The notes: generated by a model not told the origin, from the letters alone. A stretch of DNA of 64,000 nt from Mycolicibacter terrae (GCF_010727125.1 NZ_AP022564.1:124001-188000), one strand, 5' to 3'. Positions 17,644 to 27,266 are shown, counted from the first letter of the stretch. Numbers and translations: made by a program.

Positions 17644-19200
17644 TCAGCGCTGGACGACGCCGCCCTCGACACCGGTGAATCGCCTGCGCAGCTCGGTCTT
17701 GAGGAGCTTGCCGGTGGCGTTGCGGGGCAGCTCGGCAAGGAAGTGCACCTCGCGCGGGCACTTGAAATGCGCCAGCCGTTCGCGGCACCAGGCGATCAGT
17801 TCGTCGGCGCCGGGTACCTGTTCGGCGGCTGGGTCGGCCACCACCACGGCGACGACGCGCTCACCCCACTTGTCGTCCGGACCGCCGACGACCGCGGCGT
17901 CGAGCACACCGGGGTGACGGAACAGCACCTGCTCGACCTCGATGGGGTAGACATTTTCCCCGCCCGAGATGATCATGTCCTTCTTGCGGTCGACGAGCGT
18001 GATGTAGCCGTCGACGTCGATCCGGCCGAGATCGCCGGTGTGGAACCAGCCGCCCCGGAAGGCCTCGGCGGTGGTCGCCGGCTTCATCCAGTACCCGACG
18101 AACACGTTGGATCCGCGCACCAGGAGCTCGCCGACGGTGTCGGCCGGGACGTCCCGGTCGTCGGCGTCGACGATTCGGGCATCGACGTGCATGGCGACCC
18201 GGCCGATCGACCCGGCCCGCGTGGTGATGTTGGCGGCGTCCAAGACCGAGACCATGGGGGCGGTCTCGGTCATCCCGAATCCCTCGGTGAAGGGGACTCC
18301 GCGTTGGTGCATGAAGTCGATGACAGTCAGCGGCATCGGTGCGCCGCCGCCCATGGCCAGACGCAGCGCGGAGAGGTCGTAGGAGTCGAAGTCGGGCACC
18401 TGGGTCAGCGCCGACCACATCGCCGGCACCATGAACTGGACGGTGGCCCGGCTCTCGGCCATCGCCTTGAGCGTGCCCACCGGGTCGAACGACGGCAGGA
18501 TCACGCTGGTCCCGCCGACGTAGAGCAACGGCAACGTATGTACCCCGAGCCCGCCGATGTGGAACATCGGGGCGACTGCGACAGTCACGTCGCTGCCGGT
18601 CAGGCCTTGTTCGGCGCCCAGCACGTTGATGGCGTTCCACAGTAGGTTGTCGTGGGTGAGGATGGCGCCCTTCGGGCGGCCGGTGGTGCCCGAGGTGTAC
18701 ATGATGAACGCGGGGTCGCGGCCCTCGACGTCGCTGTCGAGTGGCGCGGGCGCACCGTCGGAGAGCAGGTCGGTGTAGGGGATCTCGCCGTCGGCCGGGG
18801 CGCCCCCGGCCCGGAGGGTGTGGCGGACCCGGACCCCAGGCTCGGTCAGCGCGCTGACCGCCGCCGCTGCTAGCGGCGCGTGGAACACGAACACGTCGGC
18901 GCCGGAGTCGGCGAGGATGTAGCCGATCTCCGGGCCGGCGAGCCGGACGTTGATCGGGATGGTGATGGCGCCGATCTTCGCGCAGCCGAGGAGGACCTCC
19001 AGGAACTCGACCGAGTTCACCAGCAGTATGGCCACCCGGTCCCCCTTACGGACACCGAGACGCAACAGGCTCGAGGCCACCTGGTTGGTGCGCCGATCGA
19101 AGTCGGAGTACGTGAAGCTGGTGTCACCTTGGACGAGCGCTGTGCGCTGCCCGTTGAGGAAGGCCCGTTTGGTGACCCACTGACCGATACCGCGATCCAT
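17644..19200 (-). CDS. Long-chain fatty acyl-CoA/AMP ligase (FadD type)
   Basis: 518 residues from ATG 19200; GAGGAGG 9 bases upstream fixes this start, not the longer frame. Adenylate-forming signature YTSGTTGRPKG at 168-178, GFGMTETAP in the middle, HTGDLGRIDVDGY near 395 and the catalytic lysine in NATGKLLKTELR at the end. It should activate a carboxylic acid to acyl-CoA. Last gene of the operon AccD-AccA-ACAD-FadD, so it probably activates the acid that the carboxylase/dehydrogenase pair then processes. Confidence 0.9.
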   Translation of the reverse strand: MDRGIGQWVTKRAFLNGQRTALVQGDTSFTYSDFDRRTNQVASSLLRLGVRKGDRVAILLVNSVEFLEVLLGCAKIGAITIPINVRLAGPEIGYILADSGADVFVFHAPLAAAAVSALTEPGVRVRHTLRAGGAPADGEIPYTDLLSDGAPAPLDSDVEGRDPAFIMYTSGTTGRPKGAILTHDNLLWNAINVLGAEQGLTGSDVTVAVAPMFHIGGLGVHTLPLLYVGGTSVILPSFDPVGTLKAMAESRATVQFMVPAMWSALTQVPDFDSYDLSALRLAMGGGAPMPLTVIDFMHQRGVPFTEGFGMTETAPMVSVLDAANITTRAGSIGRVAMHVDARIVDADDRDVPADTVGELLVRGSNVFVGYWMKPATTAEAFRGGWFHTGDLGRIDVDGYITLVDRKKDMIISGGENVYPIEVEQVLFRHPGVLDAAVVGGPDDKWGERVVAVVVADPAAEQVPGADELIAWCRERLAHFKCPREVHFLAELPRNATGKLLKTELRRRFTGVEGGVVQR

Positions 19201-19327
19201 GTTGATTTGCCTCCTCGGCAGTTTTGGTTGACAAATGCTCGTTAAGGCAGGACCCGGCCCCGGCGGGCGACCGATCACCACTGTCCGTCTTGGTAGACGG
19301 AAGCGGACAGGAACGGATGAAGGATGC

Positions 19328-20482
19328 TCAGTACGATCGTGGCAGGTTGAGGCTGTGCTGTGCCACGTAGTTGAGGATCATCTCTCGGCTGATCGGCGCG
19401 GTCCGCATCAGCCGTGCCGGGCCCCAGAGAGTGGCCAGCCCGTACTCGGTGGCCAACCCGTTGCCGCCGTGGGTCTGGATCGCCTGGTCGAGGGCGAGGA
19501 TGCCCGCCTCGGCCGCAGCGTATTTGGCCATGTTCGACGCCTCCGCGGAACCGGGATCGCCGGCGTCGTGCAATGAGGCCGCCCGCTGGGTCATCAGCCG
19601 GGCCAGCTCCAGCTGGATTTTAGCGTGCGCAAGCGGGTGGGACAGGCCCTGGTGGGCTCCGATCGGCACGTCCCAGACCTTGCGCTCGCGCGCGTAGGCA
19701 GAGGCCTTGTCCAGCGCGTAGCGGCCGATGCCGTTTCCCAGGGCGGCGCCCATGATGCGTTCGGGGTTGAGGCCCATGAATACCTGACGCAAACCGTCGT
19801 TTTCCGCGCCGATCAGGTTCTCGGCCGGCACCCGCACGTCGTCGAAGAACAGCGTGAACTGCTTTTCAGGTGTCACCGCCTGCACCGGGATGAGGGTCTT
19901 GGTCAGCCCGGGCGCGTCGGTCGGGACCACGAGCAGGCTCAGCCGTCCGCGTCCGCGGTCGTCGGTCGCGGTGCGGGTGACGACCAGGATGGCCTCCGCC
20001 TCGTCGACGCCGGAAATGTAGTACTTGGTGCCGTTGAGTATCCAATCCCCGCCGACGCGCTTGGCGTAGGTGGAGATGTTGTGCGAGTTCGAGCCCGCAT
20101 CCGGCTCGGTGATCGCGAACGCCATGATGACCTCGCCGCTGGCGATGCCCGGCAGCCAGCGTGCCTTGAGTTCGTCGCTGCCGAAAGCCTGGATGATCGT
20201 GCCGCAGATGGTGGGGGAGACCACCGTCATCAGCAGCGGGCAGCCGGCCGCGGCCAGTTCCTCACCGACGATCTGCATGTCGTAGATGCCGCCGCCACCG
20301 CCGCCGTACTCCTCGGCGATGTTGATCCCGAGGAACCCCTGTTCCCCGACGGCGTGCCAGAGTTCCGAACTCTTTTCCCCGCCGAGCGACTTGGCCACGT
20401 AGTAGTCGTGCCCGAAGTCCTTGGCGATCTCGGACACGGCCTTGCGCAGCGCTCGCCGCTCCTCGGTCTCGTGCAGTTCCAT
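19328..20482 (-). CDS. Acyl-CoA dehydrogenase
   Basis: 384 residues. FAD-binding signatures AFAITEPDAGSNSHNI and WILNGTKYYISG, and a C-terminal QTHGGNGLATEYGLA segment carrying the likely catalytic glutamate. It introduces an alpha-beta double bond into an acyl-CoA. It lies in an operon downstream of the carboxylase alpha gene and upstream of FadD. In citronellol/leucine-type pathways this enzyme makes the enoyl-CoA that the biotin carboxylase then uses. Confidence 0.9.
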   Translation of the reverse strand: MELHETEERRALRKAVSEIAKDFGHDYYVAKSLGGEKSSELWHAVGEQGFLGINIAEEYGGGGGGIYDMQIVGEELAAAGCPLLMTVVSPTICGTIIQAFGSDELKARWLPGIASGEVIMAFAITEPDAGSNSHNISTYAKRVGGDWILNGTKYYISGVDEAEAILVVTRTATDDRGRGRLSLLVVPTDAPGLTKTLIPVQAVTPEKQFTLFFDDVRVPAENLIGAENDGLRQVFMGLNPERIMGAALGNGIGRYALDKASAYARERKVWDVPIGAHQGLSHPLAHAKIQLELARLMTQRAASLHDAGDPGSAEASNMAKYAAAEAGILALDQAIQTHGGNGLATEYGLATLWGPARLMRTAPISREMILNYVAQHSLNLPRSY

Positions 20483-20501
20483 ACCGCTCTCCTACTTCGA
20501 T

Positions 20502-20526
20502 GTCACCGGCCACCGGGGCCGGTGAC
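20502..20526. terminator. Perfect 10-bp hairpin between carboxylase and dehydrogenase genes
   Basis: GTCACCGGCC / GGCCGGTGAC with a 5-base loop, in the 58-bp gap between the carboxylase alpha stop and the dehydrogenase start. No T-run follows on the minus strand, so it is more likely an mRNA-processing, stability or attenuation hairpin than a strong intrinsic terminator. Confidence 0.4.
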
Positions 20527-20540
20527 GGGTCCGATGGTGC

Positions 20541-22565
20541 TCAATCCTGATCTGCACCGGCGGCCGCTCCGACCACCGCGAGGGCATCGCCGGTGGACAC
20601 TTGCTGACCCACCTCGACCGAAAGCTCGGCGACGATCCCGTCGATTGGGCTGACGATGGTGTGTTCCATCTTCATCGCCTCCACCACCACCAGCGCCTGC
20701 CCGGCCGTCACGACGTCGCCCGCGGCGACGGGCAGCCGGATCACCGAACCCGGCATAGGCGCCGTCAGCGAGCCCGCCGGCTTTAGCGCGCTCGGGTCCA
20801 GGAACCGTGGTACCTGCGTAAACGCAGTGGACCCGGCAGGGCTGTCGACATAGGCAATGTCGGCGTCGAGGACGACGTCGTAGCCGCGCCGCACCCCGCC
20901 GGTCTCCAGGACCACCCGGTCCGGCCGCTGCACGAGCACGCTGACGTCTTCGACGGGCTTGCCGTCGACTTCGACCTCGACGCCGTCGCGGAGCAGCGCA
21001 TAGCCCACCCGACGCTCGCGGCCGTCGGCGGTCAGCCATCCGGTGGACTGCAGTTGGGACGGGTTGTTGCGCCACCCGGCAGGCAGCGTCGGCTGGACGG
21101 GGGCCGCCGCGCGGCGTCCCGCGACCTGGGCGAGTGTGGCCGCGATGGCGTGCAAGCCCTCCCCGTCGCGGTCGATGAGGGCTGCGCCGAGGTCGGCCAC
21201 GTCGTGGCGGTCGAGGAACCCGGTGTCGGTGCCGCGTCCGGCGAACTCGTCGTGGCGCAGAACGCGAACCAGCAGATCCCGGTTGGTGGTGAGTCCGTGG
21301 ATCCGGGCGCCGGCGAGCGCGGCGGACAGCGCGCCGAGCGCCTCGGCGCGGGTGGGCGCCCAGGCGATCACCTTGGCCAGCATGGCGTCATAGTGGTGGC
21401 TGACCACCGAGCCGTCGCGCACGCCGGAGTCCACCCGGACCCCGACGTGGTCGGGGATCTGCATCGTGCGCAGCGTTCCGGTCTGCGGCAGGTAGCCCTT
21501 CGTGGGGTCCTCGGCGTAGAGCCGGGCCTCGACCGCGTGGCCGGTGATCCGCGGCTTGCTCACCTCGGCAGGCAGTGGCCGACCCATCGCCACCAGCAAC
21601 TGCAGGCGCACGAGGTCGAGCCCGGTGACGAGTTCGGTGACCGGGTGCTCGACCTGCAGCCGGGTGTTCATCTCCAGGAAGGCGAACGTCCCGTCGTCAT
21701 CGCCGCCGTTCGCGTCGAGGACGAACTCGACCGTTCCGGCCCCGACGTAACCCACGGCCTGTGCCGCCGCGACCGCCGCCGCGCCCATCCGGGCGCGCAG
21801 GTCGTCGTCGACGACGGGCGAGGGCGCCTCCTCGATGACCTTTTGGTGGCGGCGCTGCACCGAGCACTCCCGCTCGAACAGCGAGACAACCGTGCCGTGC
21901 ATGTCGGCCAACAGCTGGATCTCAACGTGGCGGGGACGCTGCACGTACCGCTCGAGGAACACCGTGCCGTCCGAGAACGCCGACATCGCCTCGCGCGAGG
22001 CCGAGGCCACGGCTCCGTCGAGGTCGTCGGCCGACTCGACAACCCGCATGCCGCGCCCGCCGCCACCCGCGCTCGCCTTGACCAGCAGCGGGTAGCCGAT
22101 CTCGGCGCCGAGCTTGCGCAGCTTGTCGGGGTCCAGGCCGGTCGCGTCGCCGCCCGGGAGAACCGGCACGCCCGCATCGGCCATCATCGCCTTGGCCGTC
22201 AGCTTGGAACCCATCGCGTCGATGGCATCCGGCGGCGGGCCGACGAACACGAGCCCGGCGTCGGCGCAGGCCCGCGCGAAGCCGGCGTTCTCCGACATGA
22301 AGCCGTAGCCGGGATGCACGGCGTCGGCGCCGGTGAGGAGGGCGGCGGCGATCACCCGGTCACCGTCGAGGTAGGTCTCCGCCGGCGAGGAACCCGGTAG
22401 CCGGACGGCCTCGTCGGCATCGTCCACGTGCCAGGCGTCGGCGTCGGCGTCGGAGTACACGGCGACGGTCGCGATGCCGAGTTCGCGACAGGTGCGAAAC
22501 ACGCGTCGGGCGATCTCTCCCCGGTTGGCCACCAGCAGCTTCTTGATCACGGGCATCGCCATCAC
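20541..22565 (-). CDS. Biotin-dependent acyl-CoA carboxylase, alpha subunit (biotin carboxylase + BCCP)
   Basis: 674 residues. N-terminal biotin carboxylase (KKLLVANRGEIARRV; ATP-grasp KASAGGGGRGMR; FLEMNTRLQVEHPVTE). The C-terminal biotinyl domain has the modified lysine at about 632 in VVEAMKMEH. It carboxylates biotin with ATP and bicarbonate and partners the adjacent beta subunit. The GTG at 22565 overlaps the beta-subunit stop by 4 nt, implying coupled translation and equal stoichiometry. The length matches MCC/GCC alpha chains. The exact substrate (methylcrotonyl-, geranyl- or another acyl-CoA) is not readable. Confidence 0.92.
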   Translation of the reverse strand: MMAMPVIKKLLVANRGEIARRVFRTCRELGIATVAVYSDADADAWHVDDADEAVRLPGSSPAETYLDGDRVIAAALLTGADAVHPGYGFMSENAGFARACADAGLVFVGPPPDAIDAMGSKLTAKAMMADAGVPVLPGGDATGLDPDKLRKLGAEIGYPLLVKASAGGGGRGMRVVESADDLDGAVASASREAMSAFSDGTVFLERYVQRPRHVEIQLLADMHGTVVSLFERECSVQRRHQKVIEEAPSPVVDDDLRARMGAAAVAAAQAVGYVGAGTVEFVLDANGGDDDGTFAFLEMNTRLQVEHPVTELVTGLDLVRLQLLVAMGRPLPAEVSKPRITGHAVEARLYAEDPTKGYLPQTGTLRTMQIPDHVGVRVDSGVRDGSVVSHHYDAMLAKVIAWAPTRAEALGALSAALAGARIHGLTTNRDLLVRVLRHDEFAGRGTDTGFLDRHDVADLGAALIDRDGEGLHAIAATLAQVAGRRAAAPVQPTLPAGWRNNPSQLQSTGWLTADGRERRVGYALLRDGVEVEVDGKPVEDVSVLVQRPDRVVLETGGVRRGYDVVLDADIAYVDSPAGSTAFTQVPRFLDPSALKPAGSLTAPMPGSVIRLPVAAGDVVTAGQALVVVEAMKMEHTIVSPIDGIVAELSVEVGQQVSTGDALAVVGAAAGADQD

Positions 22566-24181
22566 ATCCGGAACACGCCGTAGCCACGCTGGCCACGGAT
22601 CTCGCTGTTGTGGACCACGGAAAGGCAGAACCCGAGAACGGTACGGGTGTCGCGCGGGTCGATGATCCCGTCGTCGTAGAGCCTGCCGCTGTTGGCCAGC
22701 GCCAACGACTCACGCTCGATCTGGCCCTCGACGGCAGCGCGCATCTGGGCGTCGGCCTCCTCGTCGAACGGGAGCCCCCGGTCGGCGGCCGACTCGCGGG
22801 CCACGATCGACAGCACGCCCGCGAGCTGGGCCGGGCCCATGACGGCCGAACGCGAGTTGGGCCAGGTGAACAGGAAGCGGGGAGAGTAGGACCGCCCGCA
22901 CATCCCGTAATTGCCCGCACCGTAGGACGCGCCCATCACGATCGTCAGGTGTGGGACAGCGCTGTTGGAGACGGCGTTGATCATCTTCGCGCCGTCCTTG
23001 ATGATGCCACCCTGCTCGTACTCCGCGCCGACCATGTAGCCGGTGGTGTTCTGCAGAAACACCAGTGGCGTGTCGATCTGGTTCGCCAGCTGAATAAACT
23101 GGGCGGCCTTCTCCGCCTCCTCGCTGAACAGGATTCCGCGCGCGTTGGCAAGGATCCCTACCGGGTATCCGTGGATCGAGGCCCAACCGGTGACCAGCGA
23201 GGTGCCGTATAGCGGCTTGAACTCGTCGAAGGCGGACCCGTCCACGATTCGGGCGATGACATCACGTGGGTCGAAGGGAACCTTCGGGTCCACCGAAGCG
23301 ATCCCGAGGAGTTGGTCGGGGTCTCGCAGCGGGGGGGTCGGTGGCTGTGTCGGGCCGGGCCCGAGCTTGCGCCAGTTCAGTCTGGCCATGATGCGCCGCC
23401 CGATCCGGATGGCGTCCTGCTCGTCCTCGGCCATGTAGTCGGCCAGCCCGGAGGTGCGGGCGTGCATGTCGGCGCCGCCGAGCGACTCGTCGTCGGACAC
23501 TTCGCCGGTCGCCATCTTCACCAGCGGCGGACCACCGAGGAAGACCTTGGACCGGTTGCGGACCATCACCACGTAATCACACATGCCGGGGATGTACGCG
23601 CCGCCTGCCGTCGAGTTACCGAATACCAGCGCCAGTGTCGGCAGGCCCTGCGCGCTGTGCTGGGTGAGGTCGTTGAATAGCTGGCCCCCGGGCACGAAGA
23701 TCTCGGCCTGCGTGGGCAGGTCCGCCCCGCCCGACTCGACGACGTTGATGATGGGCAGCCGGTTCTCGCGGGCGACTGCCATGCCCCGGAACACTTTTCG
23801 GAAGGTGTAGGGGTTCGAGGCTCCGCCGCGCACGGTCGGGTCGTGCGCGATGATCATCGACTCGACGCCTTCGACGATGCCGATGCCGACCACAACGCTG
23901 CCGCCCACCGGAAACTTCGTGCCCCACGCCGCGAACGGACAGAGTTCCAGGAAGGCCGTGTCGGGGTCGATGAGCAGCTCGACGCGCTCCCGAGCCAGCA
24001 TCTTGCCGCGGCTACGGTGCCGGGCGACGTACTTCTCGCCGCCGCCACCGTTGGCCAGCGCCAGCTGTTCGGCGAGCGCATGGAGCTGCGCGATGAGTCC
24101 CTCGCGATTCTCGAGGTATACCGGCGCGCGGGTGTCGACCCGGTCGGGCAGGACGTCAATCAACTTTCCTCCAGGTGACAT
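22562..24181 (-). CDS. Acyl-CoA carboxylase, beta subunit (carboxyltransferase; MCC/GCC-like)
   Basis: 539 residues from ATG 24181 (AGGAG 10 bases upstream; a TTG lies one codon earlier). It carries both carboxyltransferase halves: GGSVVVGIGIVEG and FGNSTAGGAYIPGM in the first, FLQNTTGYMVG and MGASYGAGNYGMCGR in the second. The last blocks are typical of methylcrotonyl-/geranyl-CoA carboxylase beta subunits rather than the propionyl-CoA type. It transfers CO2 from biotin to an enoyl-CoA. First gene of a four-gene operon, divergent from the acyl-CoA dehydrogenase at 24291. Confidence 0.92.
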   Translation of the reverse strand: MSPGGKLIDVLPDRVDTRAPVYLENREGLIAQLHALAEQLALANGGGGEKYVARHRSRGKMLARERVELLIDPDTAFLELCPFAAWGTKFPVGGSVVVGIGIVEGVESMIIAHDPTVRGGASNPYTFRKVFRGMAVARENRLPIINVVESGGADLPTQAEIFVPGGQLFNDLTQHSAQGLPTLALVFGNSTAGGAYIPGMCDYVVMVRNRSKVFLGGPPLVKMATGEVSDDESLGGADMHARTSGLADYMAEDEQDAIRIGRRIMARLNWRKLGPGPTQPPTPPLRDPDQLLGIASVDPKVPFDPRDVIARIVDGSAFDEFKPLYGTSLVTGWASIHGYPVGILANARGILFSEEAEKAAQFIQLANQIDTPLVFLQNTTGYMVGAEYEQGGIIKDGAKMINAVSNSAVPHLTIVMGASYGAGNYGMCGRSYSPRFLFTWPNSRSAVMGPAQLAGVLSIVARESAADRGLPFDEEADAQMRAAVEGQIERESLALANSGRLYDDGIIDPRDTRTVLGFCLSVVHNSEIRGQRGYGVFRM

Positions 24182-24290
24182 CAACGTCGATCTCCTGACA
24201 CGCTACGTTATCGGTCATTAACATTCGACGACAATGGGGTCGACGTGGCAATCGTGCCGTCCCCGAGTGATCACAGCAGGAGCAACTCAC

Positions 24291-25469
24291 ATGAAACAGC
24301 CGGATCAGCGGGAAGCGGAGGCGGCCGCAGCCGACCCGTGGATGACGCCCGAGCGCATCTCGTTGCGCAACCTCGCCATGTCGTTCACCCAGAAGGAGAT
24401 CGTTCCTCACCTGCAAGACTGGGAGGACGCCGGAGAACTCCCTAGAGAACTCCACCGCCGCGCAGCCGCAGCGGGGTTGCTGGGCATCGGGTTCGCGGAA
24501 GAGATCGGTGGCTCCGGCGGTGACCTGCGCGACCTGGTGCTGCTCACCGAGGCCGTGATGGAGGCCGGCGGCTCCTCGGGCTTGCTGGCCAGCCTACTTA
24601 CGCATCACATCGCAGTGCCCCATATGGCCGCGCAGGGCGATCCCGAGCAGATCCGCAGCTTCGTGGTGCCGACCCTGGCCGGGGAGAAGATCGGCAGCCT
24701 CGGCATCACCGAACCCGACACCGGTTCTGACGTCGCCGGCATCCGTACTACCGCACGGCGCGACGGCGACCATTACGTGGTCAACGGTGCGAAGCTGTTC
24801 ATCACCTCGGGTGTCCGCGCCGATTTCGTGACCACCGCCGTGCGTACCGGCGGCCCGGGCCCGTCGGGGATTTCACTGCTCGTGGTGGAGCGTGGCGCCG
24901 CGGGTTTCGCGGTCTCGCGGACACTGAAGAAGATGGGCTGGCTGTGCTCCGACACCGCTGAACTCGGATTCAGCGACGTGCGCGTGCCGGTGGTCAATCT
25001 GGTTGGCCCCGAAGGCAGCGGATTCCTGCAGATCATGCAACAGTTCCAAGTCGAACGTGCTTTCATCGCCGTCCAGTGCTACGCCACGGCCCAGCGCTGC
25101 CTCGACCTGACGCTGGAGTGGGTCAAGCAGCGCGAAACCTTCGGTCGACCGCTATCCACCCGACAGGTGGTGCGGCACAAGATCGTCGACATGGCCACGG
25201 CCGTAGACGTTGCCCGTACCTATACCCGCGCCGCCGTGGACCGCATCATCGCGGGTGACACCGACGTGCGGATGGTCTCGATGGCGAAGAACCAGGCCGT
25301 GGAAGCCTGTGCGCTTGCCGTCGACACCGCCGTGCAGCTCTACGGTGGCATGGGCTATCTGCGCGAGACCGAGGTCGAACGGCACTATCGCGATTCGCGC
25401 ATCCTGGGTATCGGGGGCGGCACCACCGAAATCATGAAGGAGATCATCGCCAAGCAGATTGGCCTCTGA
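24291..25469 (+). CDS. Acyl-CoA dehydrogenase
   Basis: 392 residues from ATG 24291 (AGGAG site 8 bases upstream; the longer frame to 24234 has none). FAD motifs LGITEPDTGSDVAG and YVVNGAKLFITSG, C-terminal QLYGGMGYLRETEVERHYRD and GGGTTEIMKEIIA. It is divergent from the carboxylase operon with about 110 bp between, so both may share regulation. It may be the citronellyl-/isovaleryl-type dehydrogenase of the same pathway, with the enzyme at 19328 acting on another intermediate. Confidence 0.9.
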   Translation: MKQPDQREAEAAAADPWMTPERISLRNLAMSFTQKEIVPHLQDWEDAGELPRELHRRAAAAGLLGIGFAEEIGGSGGDLRDLVLLTEAVMEAGGSSGLLASLLTHHIAVPHMAAQGDPEQIRSFVVPTLAGEKIGSLGITEPDTGSDVAGIRTTARRDGDHYVVNGAKLFITSGVRADFVTTAVRTGGPGPSGISLLVVERGAAGFAVSRTLKKMGWLCSDTAELGFSDVRVPVVNLVGPEGSGFLQIMQQFQVERAFIAVQCYATAQRCLDLTLEWVKQRETFGRPLSTRQVVRHKIVDMATAVDVARTYTRAAVDRIIAGDTDVRMVSMAKNQAVEACALAVDTAVQLYGGMGYLRETEVERHYRDSRILGIGGGTTEIMKEIIAKQIGL

Positions 25470-25616
25470 GTGAAGCCGCCATTCGACAGCAGGAGCGTCG
25501 GCTTGGCAGGTCGACGAGACGGACCTTCCACCGTTTCTAAGGTAAGTCAACGGTGTGTCACGCCCCCTGCGGCCAATGCAGCCTTCGCCACCGGGAAATT
25601 GCATCCCGAGTACCAG

Positions 25617-26258
25617 CTAGCGAGACGTATCAACCACGTAGCGGCGAGCCAGTGTTTCAGCAAGTCTGCTCGTATGTTCGACGATGTCGACTTGACTTAC
25701 GTCGACGAGTAGTCCTGCGTGCCAGGCGCTGATCAGTTCGACGAAGCCGCCGACCGCTACAAACGTGTCCATGCGCAAGGCCATTTCGTCTGCGTCAGGC
25801 TTCAGATGCGGCTTGCTGGCGGCCATGACGAGCTGGGTGGCTTCCTGCAAGGCCACCGCACGACGATCTTGCAATGTTGAACTGCCGACGTGTTGCGTCA
25901 GCAGAATCTGGGCTCGGCCGGCATCTTGCGAAATGCGGAGGACGACGATCGAGATCGCGGCGCGAATGGTCTCGACAGGTGGTTGACCGACGCGTTCGGC
26001 AAACGTTGCTGAAACCTCGCCGAGCATCTGGTTTCGGACACCGTCCCACGCTGCTACGAGCAACTCATCGCGGGTCTTGAACTCCTCATAGTAATAGCGG
26101 TCGTTCAGCGCGGCTCTGGAGCAGACCCCACGCATGGTAACCGCTGCCCATCCGCTTTCCGTCCAGATATCTGTTGCGGCGGCGACTAGGCGCTGCCTCC
26201 GGTCAGCCCGTCGTTCGGCGCCTGTACGCCCGCCCCACCTTGCTGCCTTTGTCCGCAC
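25617..26258 (-). CDS. TetR-family regulator (paralogue of 6043-6684)
   Basis: 213 residues from GTG 26258, the same length as its close paralogue at 6043 when both start at this GTG. Helix-turn-helix around GVCSRAALNDRYYYEEFKT. It lies between the acyl-CoA dehydrogenase (convergent) and the SDR/BVMO operon (divergent), with a nested inverted repeat at 26297-26333 in the shared promoter region. It is therefore the likely repressor of the 26.4-34 kb gene set. The upstream frame to 26315 would run into that repeat and is not chosen. Confidence 0.85.
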   Translation of the reverse strand: MRTKAARWGGRTGAERRADRRQRLVAAATDIWTESGWAAVTMRGVCSRAALNDRYYYEEFKTRDELLVAAWDGVRNQMLGEVSATFAERVGQPPVETIRAAISIVVLRISQDAGRAQILLTQHVGSSTLQDRRAVALQEATQLVMAASKPHLKPDADEMALRMDTFVAVGGFVELISAWHAGLLVDVSQVDIVEHTSRLAETLARRYVVDTSR

Positions 26259-26296
26259 GCATACATCTTGACAAAGACATAGCACCCCCGCCAAAC

Positions 26297-26333
26297 TGGT
26301 GGCATGCGACCACAATTGTGTTCACTGCCACCA
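26297..26333. promoter_or_regulatory. Nested inverted repeat between TetR and the SDR/BVMO operon
   Basis: TGGTGGCA (26297-26304) and TGCCACCA (26326-26333) form perfect 8-bp arms. At nearly the same centre sits the perfect palindrome CACAATTGTG (26311-26320). It lies 39 bp upstream of the TetR start and about 65 bp upstream of the SDR start, which fits a shared operator. Confidence 0.55.
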
Positions 26334-26398
26334 AGCGGCAGCAGATTGGCTTGGTTCACCGGATCAGCATGCTCCGATCTGCCAAGGACTCGGTACTG

Positions 26399-27235
26399 AT
26401 GGATTTCTTGTGGTGGGGCAAGTCGCCTCGCAGAAGTGACCGCGCGAACGCGGTTGTTACAGGGGCTGGCAGTGGAATTGGTCGCGCTTTTGCGGTAGAG
26501 CTCGCCCGCAGAGGCGGGCGGGTGGTATGCGCCGACATCGATCCCGTGCGTGCCAAGGAGACGGTCGGTCTCGTCGTCCAAGCGGGCGGTGATGGCCTCG
26601 ACATCGTGTGCGATGTCTCCGATGAAGAACAGGTCCGCGAACTCGCCCACAGCGCTGAAGAGTGGTTTGGGGAGTCGCCCAGCCTGGTGATCAACAACGC
26701 GGGCATCGGAGTCGGTGGCAATGTCATCGGCGCGACGGCTAAACGCGACTGGGAGACGACGCTCTCAATCAACTTGTGGGGAGTGATCTACGGCTGCGAG
26801 ATCTTCGTACCGCGGCTTCGCGCGAGGGGCAGCGGCGGAATTATCAACGTCGCGTCGGCTGCAAGTTTCGGAGCGGCGCCTCGGATGGCTGCCTACAACG
26901 TCAGCAAGGCCGGAGTGCTCTCGCTATCCGAGACTTTGGCGGCCGAGCTGAGTGGTACTGGTGTGGCGGTGACTGTACTGTGCCCGACATTTGTCAAGAC
27001 CAACATCGTCGATAACCCTGGTATTGAGGAGTCGGCCGCCAAGCTGGCAACGAATTTGATGAAGTGGACCGGCGTGTCGGCGGAATCGGTGGCGCGCAAA
27101 ACGTTGGACGCGAACGATCGCGGTCAGTTGCACGTCCTACCCCAAGTCGACGCGAAGATTCTCTGGTTATTTAAGCGGGCAGTGCCTGCCACGTATACCC
27201 GTGCGCTCGGTTTGGTTGAGCGAATCGCGCGCTAA
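26399..27235 (+). CDS. Short-chain dehydrogenase/reductase (classical SDR)
   Basis: 278 residues from ATG 26399 (AAGGA about 9 bases upstream). Cofactor motif TGAGSGIG at 21-28, Asp after beta-2 (CADIDP, suggesting NAD preference), NNAG at 99-102, and an active site of Ser153, Tyr166 and Lys170 (YNVSK). It interconverts a secondary alcohol and a ketone. First gene of the run SDR-diiron-BVMO-BVMO-esterase-BVMO; making the ketone that a BVMO would oxidise is a sensible role here. Confidence 0.88.
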   Translation: MDFLWWGKSPRRSDRANAVVTGAGSGIGRAFAVELARRGGRVVCADIDPVRAKETVGLVVQAGGDGLDIVCDVSDEEQVRELAHSAEEWFGESPSLVINNAGIGVGGNVIGATAKRDWETTLSINLWGVIYGCEIFVPRLRARGSGGIINVASAASFGAAPRMAAYNVSKAGVLSLSETLAAELSGTGVAVTVLCPTFVKTNIVDNPGIEESAAKLATNLMKWTGVSAESVARKTLDANDRGQLHVLPQVDAKILWLFKRAVPATYTRALGLVERIAR

Positions 27236-27266
27236 GTCATTCCAGACAAAGACAAAGGAGACTCCA

